From contig CAVXRN010000004.1 in assembly GCA_963764205.1 (NCBI GenBank), positions 264,784-328,783 on the forward strand: DNA of 64,000 nt, in the 5' to 3' direction. Positions 34,169 to 43,312 of the stretch are shown in pieces. The notes below the pieces were generated by a model. It did not search any database. It worked only from the letters and a program-made list of their open reading frames with translations, and was not told where the DNA came from. This DNA is from Chersky-840 sp963764205. Its GTDB lineage: Bacteria; Actinomycetota; Acidimicrobiia; Acidimicrobiales; UBA8190. The position numbers and the translations under genes are program-made. Position 1 is the first letter of the stretch, and every line of letters starts with the position of its first letter.

Positions 34169-35503
34169 ATGCGGAGCCAGCAGGAGTACGTCCTCAGAAC
34201 CGTCGAAGAGCGCGCCGTACGATTCGTGCAGCTGTGGTTCACCGACGTGCTCGGCACGGCCAAGACCTTTGCCATCACGCCGGCCGAGCTCGAGAACGCC
34301 CTCGAGGAGGGCATGACCTTCGACGGGTCGGCCATCGACGGCTTCTCCCGGGTCCAGGAGAGCGACGTGTTGGCCCGGCCCGACGCCAAGACGTTCCAGA
34401 TCCTGCCCTGGCACCCCGACGAGGCACCGGTGGCCCGCGTCTTCTGCGACATCTTCAACCTGGACGGGACGCCGTTCGAGGGCTGTCCCCGCCACGTCCT
34501 GCGCCGCAACCTCGACCGTGCCCGGGAACAGGGCTTTACCTTCTTCGCCTCGCCGGAGATCGAGTACTTCTACTTCGCCAACCCTGACCCGACCAAACCC
34601 CCCGTGACCCTCGACACCGGGTCGTACTTCGAGCTCACCGCCACCGACGTGGCGAGCGACCTCCGCAAGCGCAGTGTGCTGACACTGGAGGAGATGGGCA
34701 TCCCCGTCGAGCACGCCCAGCACGAGGACGCCCCGAGCCAGCACGAGATCGACCTGCGCTACACCGACGCCCTCACGATGGCCGACACCGTCATGACGGT
34801 ACGGCTCGTGGTGAAGGAGACGGCCCAGCGCCAAGGGGTCCACGCCAGCTTCATGCCCAAGCCGCTCACCGGGGTGCAGGGATCGGGCATGCACACCCAT
34901 CTCTCGCTGTTCGAGGGCGACAAGAACGCCTTCTACGACCCCGACGACGCCTTCGGCCTGTCGGAGGTGGCCAAGCGGTTCACCGCCGGGCTCCTCCGTC
35001 ACGCCCACGAGATCACGGCCGTCACCAACCAGTGGGTCAACTCCTACAAGCGGCTCGTCGTCGGTTGGGAGGCACCGATCCACGTGTCGTGGGCCCGCAA
35101 CAACCGCTCGGCGCTGATCCGGGTCCCGGTGATCAAGCGCAACAAGCACGAGTCGACTCGCATCGAGTACCGCGCCCCCGACACCGCCTGCAACCCCTAC
35201 CTGGCCTTCGCCGTCATCCTGGCGGCGGGGCTCAAGGGCGTGGAAGAGGGCTACGAATTGCCCCGCGAGGCGGCCACCAACCTTTTCGCCATGACCCCCG
35301 AAGAGCTCGCCGCCGACGGCATCCAACCCCTGCCCGGAAGCCTCAACGAAGCCGTGGCCGAGATGGAGCACTCCGAGCTCGTGGCCGAGGCCCTGGGCGA
35401 GCACGTGTTCGAGTGGTTCATCCGGAACAAGCGCGCCGAGTGGGGCGCCTACAAGACCCACATCAGCCAGTTCGAGCTCGACCGCTACTTCCCGCTCCTC
35501 TAG
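34169..35503 (+). CDS. Second type I-like glutamine synthetase (GlnA2-like, not adenylylated)
   Basis: 444 residues from ATG 34169 with GGAGGTGG upstream. Motifs: MTFDGSAIDGFSRVQESD, SPEIEYFYF (metal binding), HEDAPSQHEIDLRY, KPLTGVQGSGMHTHLSLF, NNRSALIRVP. The residue in the place of the adenylylation tyrosine is phenylalanine (ATNLFAMTPEE), so it should escape GlnE. It resembles GlnA2/GSI-alpha enzymes of Streptomyces and Mycobacterium, some of which act on glutamate or other gamma-glutamyl substrates. It is 49 bp upstream of a GlnR-like regulator. Confidence 0.92.
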   Translation: MRSQQEYVLRTVEERAVRFVQLWFTDVLGTAKTFAITPAELENALEEGMTFDGSAIDGFSRVQESDVLARPDAKTFQILPWHPDEAPVARVFCDIFNLDGTPFEGCPRHVLRRNLDRAREQGFTFFASPEIEYFYFANPDPTKPPVTLDTGSYFELTATDVASDLRKRSVLTLEEMGIPVEHAQHEDAPSQHEIDLRYTDALTMADTVMTVRLVVKETAQRQGVHASFMPKPLTGVQGSGMHTHLSLFEGDKNAFYDPDDAFGLSEVAKRFTAGLLRHAHEITAVTNQWVNSYKRLVVGWEAPIHVSWARNNRSALIRVPVIKRNKHESTRIEYRAPDTACNPYLAFAVILAAGLKGVEEGYELPREAATNLFAMTPEELAADGIQPLPGSLNEAVAEMEHSELVAEALGEHVFEWFIRNKRAEWGAYKTHISQFELDRYFPLL

Positions 35504-35552
35504 GCGCCGCGCTGCGATCGATGCCGCCTCCGACCACGAGACACGACCGCTG

Positions 35553-36233
35553 ATGGAACCGCTCTTGTGTTATCCCGAGCCGTTCCCGACCGAGCTCGCC
35601 CTCGTCATCGAGCGGGCCGGCTACCCCTGGAAGGCGGTGGCGCGCCCCGAGCACGCCGAGACCGACGAGCCCGACGACGGGTGGGCCGGGGCGGTGGTGT
35701 GCGCCGAGACCGACGCCACCGGTGCGTTCGCGCTGTGTCGGTTGGTGCGGGCCCGCGACGTGCCGTTGCGTCCGCTCCTGCTCGTGGTGGGGCCGACGCA
35801 GCTGGCGGAGCTGCAACTGCGCGAGGACCACTTCGACGACTTCTGTGTGCTCCCGGTCCGAGGCGAAGAGGTGGCGGCGCGCCTGGCCCACCTCTTCTGG
35901 CGGACGGGCCGCGGACTACGGCCCGAGCTCATCGAACACGGTCCGCTGGTGCTCAACCTCGAGACATACCAGGCCGCGGTGGCGGGGCGGGCCATGGACC
36001 TCACGTACATGGAATACGAGCTCCTCCGCTTCCTCGCGGCGCGGCCGGGCAAGGTCTTCACACGCGAGACGCTGCTGAGCCGGGTGTGGGGATACGAGTA
36101 CTACGGCGGGGCACGCACCGTCGACGTCCATGTCCGTCGCCTACGCGCCAAGCTCGGTGAGGAGCATGCACACCTCATCGAGACGGTGCGCTCGGTCGGC
36201 TACCGGTTCGGCCACGGCACCTGGGCCCCCTGA
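35553..36233 (+). CDS. GlnR-like atypical OmpR-family regulator
   Basis: 226 residues from ATG 35553. The N-terminal half has the length of a receiver domain but lacks its key residues: there is no acidic pair at the start, VVCAETDATG stands at the phospho-acceptor strand and LPVRGEEVAARL replaces the conserved lysine region. The C-terminal half is a normal winged helix (LTYMEYELLRFLAARPGKVFT in part, LSRVWGYEYYGGARTVDVH, ETVRSVGYRFG). No kinase is adjacent. Such orphan regulators next to glutamine synthetases are typical of GlnR, the actinobacterial nitrogen regulator, so control of glnA genes is the best guess. Confidence 0.78.
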   Translation: MEPLLCYPEPFPTELALVIERAGYPWKAVARPEHAETDEPDDGWAGAVVCAETDATGAFALCRLVRARDVPLRPLLLVVGPTQLAELQLREDHFDDFCVLPVRGEEVAARLAHLFWRTGRGLRPELIEHGPLVLNLETYQAAVAGRAMDLTYMEYELLRFLAARPGKVFTRETLLSRVWGYEYYGGARTVDVHVRRLRAKLGEEHAHLIETVRSVGYRFGHGTWAP

Positions 36234-36267
36234 CCGTCAGGCCAAAGGGGACCGTCGGGTCACGGGG

Positions 36268-36642
36268 TCAGACGAGCTTCTCGTCCCCGCCGAAGGCCCA
36301 CGCCTCGATCTCGACGAGCGCCCCGAGGGGCAACCCGGCGACGGCGACGACGGACCGGGCCGGTCGGAAGTCGCCCAGCGCCTCGGTGTAGATCGCATTG
36401 AACGCGCCGTAGTTCGCCATGTCGGTGAGGAAGACCGTGGTCTTCACGACGTGGCCCCAACCGACCTCGCGCCCCCACAGCAAGGCCGAGAGGTTGGCGA
36501 GGGCCTTGCGCGCCTGCGCCTCGAATCCCCCCGGCACGAGCTCGGGACCGTCGGGGCCCTGTTCGACGCCGAGCTGTCCCGAGCACACGAGCCACGGGCC
36601 GGCGCGCACCGCCGGTGTGTAGGGCCCGACCGGAGTACTCAC
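36268..36642 (-). CDS. RidA/YjgF-family protein
   Basis: 124 residues from GTG 36642, overlapping the stop of the upstream oxidoreductase by four bases. GPYTPAVRAGPWLVCSGQLG and KTTVFLTDMANYGAFNAIY are the usual family strings; the C-terminus has RPARSVVAVAGLPLGALVEIEA. The arginine of RSVVAV is the residue that binds the carboxylate of enamine/imine intermediates in RidA. It removes reactive 2-aminoacrylate-like products of PLP enzymes or acts on a related substrate. Trimeric, cytoplasmic. Confidence 0.9.
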   Translation of the reverse strand: MSTPVGPYTPAVRAGPWLVCSGQLGVEQGPDGPELVPGGFEAQARKALANLSALLWGREVGWGHVVKTTVFLTDMANYGAFNAIYTEALGDFRPARSVVAVAGLPLGALVEIEAWAFGGDEKLV

Positions 36643-38308
36643 ACGCCACCTCCCACGTCCACGGGCCACGATGACGGGAGCCCGGCCGCCAGCCACGCCG
36701 CGGCGGCGACAGCAGCAAAGACGGTATCGCCCGCCGCCACCGGCGGCCGGGGATCGTCGGCCACGTCGACGCGCACCTCGGGCATGGTGCGCGCCGGGAT
36801 GATGCCGAACGACCTGATGGTGAGGTCGAGCACGACGCCGGCGTCGTCGACGGCGACACCTTCGCTGCGGACCCATCCGAGCGCCTGGTGCGTGGCGCCC
36901 ACGGCGTAGGACCGCAGCACGACGTCGTCGAGCGGGTCACCCGCCGCGACCGAGACGACGACGCTCCCCGTCGCCGACACCGTGGCCGTGCGCGGCGGCG
37001 CCGGCGGGCGACCGCACGGTGACCGGCCGGTCCGGCCCGGGCGGACCGGCGCGCAGGGCCTCGAGCGCCGCCACGAGGACCGCCGCCTCGACCCAGCCCG
37101 CCCCGCGCAGGTCGGCCGAGACAGGGGGGCCGGGGACCTCGACCACCTCGACCGCGACGTCGGGGGCAGCGGTGGCCGCCGCCTGCACCCACCGGTCGAG
37201 GTCGACCGAGCCCGCGGTGCGGGCCACGCGCACGACGCCGGAGCCGTCGAGCTTGACGCCCGCGGCGATGGGCGGACGCTTGGGCCCGTAGCGCACGACG
37301 TCTTCGCGCGAGAACACGACGCGCACCGGGCGGCCCGTCTCGTCGGCCAGTCGACGGGCCACGCCGGCCACCGGGGACGTCAATTTGCCGCCGAACGCTC
37401 CCCCGTTGGCCAGCGGCGTGACGGGCTCGCCCCCGGGCACACACCACGAAGCGTCAGGCTCGAGATAGGCCGGCTCCACGAACGTCGTGCGCAGCGTGAG
37501 GTCCCAGTCGCCGGGCGGCACCGACAGGGGATGGCGCAGGGCCACCGTGGAGTTGCGACCCGGGACCGCCTCCGCCAGAGCCCGGGCCTGGTCGAGTGTG
37601 TCCCCGAGGGCCCAGCCGCCGTGCCCGTCGGGCACCGCCACCAGCGCCCCGACCGGCGCCGTGTCCTCGGCGAAGCCGCCACCGCCACACGCGACCTCCT
37701 CGCCCACGGTCTGGGGCCCCGCTCCTTCGAGCGTGGCTCGCCGCGCCGCGGCCGCGTGGTCACGCCGGCGCGTCGGGCTGATCATCTGCGGCCCGGCCTG
37801 GCCGCGGTCGGCCCGGTAGACCGAGCGGGCGGCTTCGACGATCGTCTGCCATCCCGTACAACGACACAGATGGGCGGCCAGCGCTCTCGTCACGGCCGCG
37901 TCATCGGGAACGTCGGTGCGCGCCCCCAGCGCCGCCAGCCGCATGATGATCCCGGGCGTGCAGAAGCCGCACTGGCTCGCGCCTGCCGCGGTGAAGGCCT
38001 CGGCCCACATCGTGCCGCAGCGCGGGCTCGAGCCCCTCGAGGGTGGTCACCTCCCGACCAGCGACTCGTCGCGCCGGTGTCACACAGGCGACGCGCGCCG
38101 CGCCGTCGACCCACACCGTGCAACACCCGCACTGACCCTGGGGGCTGCACCCGTCCTTCGGCGTCCGACGACCGAGGTGCTGACGCAGAACTTCGAGAAG
38201 AGAGGCGCCGTCATCGGGCACCGCGACGTCGACCCCGTCGACACGCAGAGACAGCGTCGGCGCCGGCGTGGGCGCCCCGGGTTGGGTCAGCTGAAGGAGG
38301 ACCCGCAC
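36639..38308 (-). pseudogene. Fused 2Fe-2S / molybdenum-cofactor oxidoreductase (xanthine dehydrogenase-like), two frameshifts
   Basis: Three frames make one protein of about 550 residues. The first (from about 38308) is a plant-type plus helical [2Fe-2S] domain: CSPQGQCGCCTVWVDG, then in the next frame SQCGFCTPGIIMRLAALG and HLCRCTGWQTIVEAA, the eight cysteines of the two clusters. The middle frame continues into a xanthine-dehydrogenase molybdenum domain (PLANGGAFGGKL, RLADETGRPVRVVFSRED). The third ends with LRSYAVGATHQALGWV and LTIRSFGIIPARTMPEV. Frame changes are needed near 38010-38020 and 36985-36998. At about half the usual length of the Mo subunit the protein is short even when repaired. 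It starts inside the IscA-like gene and overlaps RidA, so these genes are one operon. Confidence 0.7.
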
Positions 38309-38649
38309 CCGCAGGTGCGCGAGGCGTTGGGGTTCGAGATGTTGAACCCGGCGCCCTGCAAGCCGTCGGTGTACTCCAGCGACGCGCCCTTCAAGAGCTC
38401 GGCGCTGGCGGAGTCGACGACGACCTTGACCGTGCCCTGGACCGTGGCCACGTCGTCGTCGGAGACCTCGGAGTCGAAGAACATCTCGTAGCTGTAGCCC
38501 GAGCATCCTCCGGGGCGGACCGCCACCCGCAGGGCGAGAGCGTCGTTGCCCTCCTGGGCGAGGAGGTCGGTGACCTTGGCGATGGCGCCGTCTGTCAACG
38601 TGATCACATTCGGCTTCCTGCCGATGTTGACCGAGCTCATCGTCGTCAC
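38287..38649 (-). CDS. HesB/IscA-family iron-sulfur carrier protein
   Basis: 120 residues from GTG 38649, which has GGAGG seven bases upstream (ATG 38640 is the alternative). The three conserved cysteines are in RPGGCSGYSYEM and SRTCGCGSSFS. Full length for the A-type carriers that pass Fe-S clusters to apoproteins. The following gene in the same operon encodes a 2Fe-2S oxidoreductase that begins 22 bases before this gene ends. The Mrp ATPase, another cluster carrier, is divergent from it. Confidence 0.92.
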   Translation of the reverse strand: MTTMSSVNIGRKPNVITLTDGAIAKVTDLLAQEGNDALALRVAVRPGGCSGYSYEMFFDSEVSDDDVATVQGTVKVVVDSASAELLKGASLEYTDGLQGAGFNISNPNASRTCGCGSSFS

Positions 38650-38815
38650 GGTGCTGCCTCCTCCGGTCGTGGCCACGTTGGACCGACCCGCGAGAGCCCG
38701 GGGCTCACGCGCTACGCCACCACTTTATCCGAGCCCGTCGACGAAGCGGCCCAGCGAGCAGATCTCCAGTCCCGTTCGGACCGCTGAGAACCAGGTGAAC
38801 GGTAGGATCGGTGGG

Positions 38816-39980
38816 GTGCCTCCGCCTTCCTCGCCACCAGCCGAGGAGACGGTGCGCGCCGCGTTGCTGGGGGTGATCGACCCTGAGCTCGGCGACAACA
38901 TCGTCGACCTCGGCATGGTCCGGGCGGTGCGCGTGGACCCCAGCGGGCGGGTCGAGGTGCAAGTGGCCCTCACCGTGGCGGGCTGCCCCTTGCGCACCCA
39001 GCTCCACAACGACGTCGAGTCCCGGGTGGGGAGCCTGCCGGGCGTGCACCAGGTCGAGGTCGTGATGGGCGAGATGGACGCAGCGCAGCGCAGTGCGCTC
39101 ATGGACCGGGCCCGGCGCAAGGCACAGGAGGACCGGGCGCTGTCGACCGACATCCCCGCCACGGCCCGCGTCCTGGCGGTGTCGTCGGGGAAGGGTGGGG
39201 TGGGGAAGTCGTCGGTCACGGTCAACCTGGCGGTCGCCCTGGCCCAGCGCGGGCTCGTCGTCGGCCTCCTCGACGCCGACATCTGGGGCTTCTCGGTACC
39301 CCGCCTGCTCGGGATGCAAGGCGAGCTCACCGCTGAAGGCAAGAAGATCGTGCCGCTCGAGAAGCCGGTGGGGCCGGGGCTGCTCAAGGTCGTGTCGATG
39401 GGGTTCCTCGCCGACGAGGAGTCGGCCATCATGTGGCGGGGCCTCATCCTCAACCGGGCCGTCCAGCAGTTCCTCGAGGACGTCCGGTGGGGAGAGCTCG
39501 ACTACCTCCTCATCGACATGCCGCCCGGGACCGGTGACATCCAGATGGGCCTGGCCCGCATGCTGCCGCGCACGGAAGTGCTCGTGGTCACGACCCCGCC
39601 CCTCGCGGCGCAGAAAGTGGCGGCACGCGCCGCCGACATGGCGCGCAAGGGCCATCTCCGCGTGGCGGGTGTGATCGAGAACATGTCGGCCTTCACGTGC
39701 GACCACGGCACGTCCTACGCGCTCTTCGGGAAGGGCGGAGGTGAGCGCCTCTCGGCGGAGATCGGCGTTCCCCTCGTCGGCACGGTGCCGCTGCACCCCG
39801 ACATGGCGGCCTCGGGCGACGCGGGCACTCCCGTGGCGTTGTCCCGAGGCGTCCTGGGACTCGCCTTCGAGGCGCTGGCCACCCGCATCGCGCGAGGACG
39901 TGGCGCCGGTGGTCGAGGTGTCGGGCTGCACGGCCCGCCTGCTCGACCGGGTCGAAGCGGCGCTGGACAACCGGGTCTAG
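38816..39980 (+). CDS. Mrp/NBP35-family Fe-S carrier ATPase, frameshift near the C-terminus
   Basis: From GTG 38816. Residues 1-95 form the DUF59/MIP18 domain (VIDPELGDNIVDLGMVRAV, VAGCPLRTQLHNDVE). The ATPase domain has the deviant Walker A SSGKGGVGKSSVTVNLA, then DADIWGFSVPRLLG and LLIDMPPGTGDIQM. The frame entered at the start runs on past 40700 as non-homologous Gly/Arg-rich sequence. A one-base change near 39893-39897 (IARE) restores DVAPVVEVSGCTARLL and a stop at 39980, giving about 387 residues, normal for the family. It is likely a carrier of Fe-S clusters. Confidence 0.82.
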
Positions 39981-40838
39981 CCAGTCGTCCACGCCGCTTC
40001 GATGTCGGCGGGGTCGTCACCACGGACCGCGCCGGCGGCGCCGAGCATGCGCAGGTGGGCCCACAGCGACTGACGGGCGACCGGGAGCAGCTCGTCGCGC
40101 ACGTCCGCGTAGACGCGGGGGACGAGCTCGTCCACCGTCGCCCGGCCCACCGCGCCCAGCGCGTCGGCCACCATCCGCTCCCGTGCGTGGCGGTGCTCGA
40201 TGATCTCCACCAGCGCAGCGGCGGGGTCCACGATCAACGCGCCATGGCCCGGCGCGATCGTCGCCAGCGGCGGGTCCAGGTCCAGGACGCGACGCAGACT
40301 GGCGAGGTACCGGGCCATGTCACCGTCGGGCGGGGCGATCACCACGGTCGACCCGTGCATCACGTGATCACCCGAGAAGAGCATCTTGTCCTGCACCAGC
40401 AGCCAGCACAGGTGGTTCGAGGCGTGACCCGGGGTGTGCACCGCCCGGAGCGTGAAGCCGCCCCCGTGCAGCTCGAAGCCGTCGCCCACGGCGCGGGACG
40501 GGACGAAACCGTCGCGCTCGCCGTAGCCGAGGACCTCGGCGCCTGTGCGGGCGGCGAGGCCCGCTGCTCCGGGGGCGTGGTCGGGATGGGTGTGGGTGAC
40601 GACGATCCAGCGGATGCGCCGCGCCCCGATCTCGGCCAGCGCGTCGAGATGCCGCGCCGTCGTCGGGCCCGGGGTCGACCACGACCAGCTCGTCGGCTCC
40701 CACCAGATAGGAGTTGGTCCCCGGGCCGGTCATCATGCCGGGGTTCGGGGCCGTGACCCGGACCACGAGCGCAGACAGCCCCACGGGCCGGCCGGGCTCG
40801 GGCACGGCCCCCGGCTCGAGTGGAGCCCGATGACTCAA
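39977..40838 (-). CDS. Metallo-beta-lactamase-fold hydrolase, frameshifted
   Basis: Two frames encode one protein of about 286 residues. The first part (from near 40838; exact start uncertain, TTG 40838 or a downstream GTG) has NPGMMTGPGTNSYLVG and ELVVVDPGPDD. A one-base change near 40655-40660 continues into WIVVTHTHPDHAPGAAG, which carries the HxHxDH zinc motif. The second part has LRAVHTPGHASNHLCWLL, LFSGDHVMHGSTVV and ATIAPGHG, and a helical C-terminal domain like that of LACTB2/RNase-Z-like endoribonucleases. It faces Mrp and the stops overlap. It follows the NUDIX gene with overlap, so both form an operon. A similar MBL gene lies in this neighbourhood in mycobacteria (Rv3677c). Confidence 0.78.
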
Positions 40839-41795
40839 TCGCGCCGCTCGGCCCGACCGTCCACGCCGATCGTGCGCACGATGGCGCCCACCTCGGACGG
40901 CGTCATCGACCTCCCCCGCACCGGGTCGGGTGTGGGGTCGCCGATGGCGTCGTCGTAACCGGGGTCGCCCGGGAGCAGGATCCGGAACCCACGCTCGTCG
41001 GCCACCACCCGAGGCAGCACCGTGGGAACCCGTTCCACCGCCGCGGCCGCCGCCAGGAGCTCCGCACTGGTGGTGAACCGGCTGATCGCCTCGAGGTTCT
41101 TCATGGTCGGGAAGATGAGGTCGAACTCACCCGCCTTGGCCCGGGCGAGGGCGTCGTCGGGCCGAACCCAGACGGTGTCCACCGTCTCGTGGTCGTCGTG
41201 GATGGGCACCTGGCCCGGGGGCAGCGCCGTCACGAAGAAGCGGGTGTCGTAGCGCTTGGGCGCGGGCTCGGGGGTGATCCAATGACTGAAGTAGTGGACG
41301 CGGTCGGTCGCCAACCGCAGTCCCTCGCCCCGGCACGCGTCGAGGAAGCGGACCTCGCCGGCGTTGAGTGCCACCCGCAACGCCGCGAGACGACGCCGGG
41401 TCTCGGCGTCGTGCGCGTCGAGGATGGCGTCGCCCCCGGCACCGTCGGCCTGGTAGGCGAGCAGCACCCCCGCCTCTTCGAAACACTCGCGCAGGGCCGC
41501 CACCCAGAACGCCAGGCCCCCCGACTCGACGCCCAACATGGCGCTCGCCTCGGCGTCGGTCCGCGACCGCGCAGGCCTCCTCGGCCGCGGGCGTGCGGTC
41601 CTCGTCATCGACCTTCCCGCCCGGGAAGACGTAGGCGCCCCCCACGAAGTCCGAGTTCAGGTGGCGCTGGAGCATGCAGACCTCGAGCGTGGGCGCCCCG
41701 TCGAGCAGGGTGTCGCGCACGAGCATGATGGTCGCCGCGTCCCGGGCCGGCACCGCCTCCGCGACCTCCTCGGCAGACTCGCTCGGCGGGGGCAT
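40835..41795 (-). CDS. NUDIX hydrolase, frameshifted
   Basis: From about 41795 the protein begins with ATIMLVRDTLLDGAPTLEV and MLQRHLNSDFVGGAYVFPGG, the start of a NUDIX domain. A one-base change near 41561-41572 joins it to the NUDIX box (FWVAALRECFEEAGVLLAY, matching REcxEE). Then come KRYDTRFFVTALPPGQVP and EFDLIFPTMKNLEAISRF, typical of the larger actinobacterial and eukaryotic NUDT-type enzymes that hydrolyse acyl-CoA or nucleoside diphosphate derivatives. Total about 320 residues. Its stop overlaps the start region of the MBL gene. Confidence 0.78.
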
Positions 41796-41933
41796 GCCCT
41801 CAGGCTATCGACGCCGGCTCGCCCTCAGCCCGACGGTGGGATCGAGCCCGCCGTGGGTAGGCTGGCGGCTCCCTCGGTCAGGGCGCGGTGTCGACACCGC
41901 CATCCCACCGGAACGGCGCGGGGCTCCTCGACT

Positions 41934-42839
41934 ATGGCAACGACGCAGGTCAACGGCACCGACGACGCGGCCCCCGCAGGCCCTCCGCGCCGGCGCGTGC
42001 CCATGGCCCTCGTCACATGGGTGTTCGTGGGCCTGATCCTGGTGATCGTGGTCGTGCTCCTGGTGGTCAAGATCACCCGCGGGTCCACCACCATTGTCCC
42101 CCCGCCGGTGGCACCGGCCTCATCGGGCGTCGTCCATGCCGCCACGTCGGTCCCGGGCACCGTCTTCGACGCCGTCGGCGCCCAGCCGGCCGGGGCCCCG
42201 GGCCAGGTGTTGCTGTCGGGACAGCCGGCGCTGGTGATCGGGGGGCGCCCCGCCGTGGTCTACGTGGGGGCGGAGTTCTGCCCGTACTGCGCGGCCGAAC
42301 GGTGGGCCCTGGTCACCGCCCTCGGGCGATTCGGGACCTTCTCACACCTCGGGGCGACCACCTCGTCGAACGCGGAGGTCTTCCCCGGCACGCCCACGTT
42401 CACCTTCGACGGCACCACCTATCGGAGCCGGTACATCACCTTCACCGCCGTCGAGGTCTACGGCGACCAGCCCTCGGCTACCGCACCCGCCGGCTATCCC
42501 AAGCTGCGCGACCCCACGCCTTTGGAGTGGGCACTGCTCAGGCGCTATGACGCCGAGCCGTTCGTGCCCGGGAACGGCACGCTCCCGTTCGTGGACGTCG
42601 ACAACCGTCTTCTCGAGACAGGCGCGGGGATCGGCTTCTCGCCCGGCGTCCTGCAGGGAAAATCGATGGGGCAGATCGCCGACGATCTCTCCACCCCCAC
42701 AAACTCCGACACCCAGGCGGTACTGGGAGCGGCCAACACGTTGTCCGCCGCCATCTGCTCGGCCACGGGTGGTGCACCGGCCTCGGTGTGCAACTCGGCC
42801 GGGGTCCGGGCCGGGGCCACCCGCCTGGGGCTGCCCTGA
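41934..42839 (+). CDS. DUF929-family thioredoxin-fold membrane protein
   Basis: 301 residues from ATG 41934. One transmembrane helix near residues 25-50 (ALVTWVFVGLILVIVVVLLVV) anchors an outside domain. The motif VYVGAEFCPYCAAERWAL has a CPYC pair at the start of a thioredoxin-like fold, and the pattern YDAEPFVPGNGTLPFVDVDNR is usual in DUF929 (PF06053). Two further cysteines near the C-terminus (AAICSATG and SVCNSAG) may form a disulfide. A thiol-disulfide role outside the cell is likely but untested. Confidence 0.85.
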   Translation: MATTQVNGTDDAAPAGPPRRRVPMALVTWVFVGLILVIVVVLLVVKITRGSTTIVPPPVAPASSGVVHAATSVPGTVFDAVGAQPAGAPGQVLLSGQPALVIGGRPAVVYVGAEFCPYCAAERWALVTALGRFGTFSHLGATTSSNAEVFPGTPTFTFDGTTYRSRYITFTAVEVYGDQPSATAPAGYPKLRDPTPLEWALLRRYDAEPFVPGNGTLPFVDVDNRLLETGAGIGFSPGVLQGKSMGQIADDLSTPTNSDTQAVLGAANTLSAAICSATGGAPASVCNSAGVRAGATRLGLP

Positions 42840-42858
42840 CCCCGACGCCGCCCCGGCG

Positions 42859-43122
42859 TCAGCCGGCGCGACGCTGAGGACCTGCTTGCGCTCGTTCTCG
42901 TTCAGGCCGCCCCAGATGCCGTGCGGCTCACGGATCCTGATTGCGTATTCGAGACAGTCCTGCTGAACGACGCACGTCGCGCAGATGGCCTTGGCGCGCG
43001 TTCTCGCGCTCGATCTTGTCTTCTTTACGCTCGGCATGCGTGGGCGGGAAGAAGACCGCCGACTGCGGTCCCCTGCAGGCCGCCCGAGCCTGCCAAGCCT
43101 CCCCCAACGTTCGAGTCTGCAC
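42859..43122 (-). CDS. WhiB-family iron-sulfur regulator (WblA/WhiB4-like), frameshifted
   Basis: GTG 43122, after GGAGGGGG, starts a frame containing AWQARAACRGPQSAVFFPP and ERKEDKIEREN. A one-base change near 42992-43002 joins this to AKAICATCVVQQDCLEYA and the WhiB signature IREPHGIWGGLNENERKQ. The four cluster cysteines (one, then CxxC, then C) are all present. A second one-base change near 42880 would give the usual basic end RRAG and a stop at 42859; without it the frame runs on against the DUF929 gene. Being divergent from two ArsA genes, as in Streptomyces (wblA) and Mycobacterium (whiB4), it is probably the WblA/WhiB4 orthologue, a redox-sensing regulator. Confidence 0.8.
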
Positions 43123-43312
43123 TCCCCCTCCTAAAACGTGACGCTACTCCCATGCCTGTGAAGCCGACAAGGGGTGTGACCAGGAAGTTCTCGTGATTTA
43201 TCGTGCCGGAGGGCGGTTCCCCCGGAGACGCACAGACCGTCCCGGGCACGGCGCGTCGCGCCGGCAAAACACTTCGCGACGACCGGAACGAGCCATATAC
43301 GCTCGCCCGCAC

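Noticed and set aside
32555..35461. A 968-codon minus-strand frame across both glutamine synthetases
   Set aside because: Part is a shadow of the first synthetase in another frame and part is antisense to the second; neither has recognisable protein.
39895..40756. Mrp frame running on for about 285 codons beyond 39895
   Set aside because: The extension is Gly/Arg/Pro-rich, antisense to the MBL gene and without similarity; a one-base change gives a normal Mrp C-terminus and stop at 39980.
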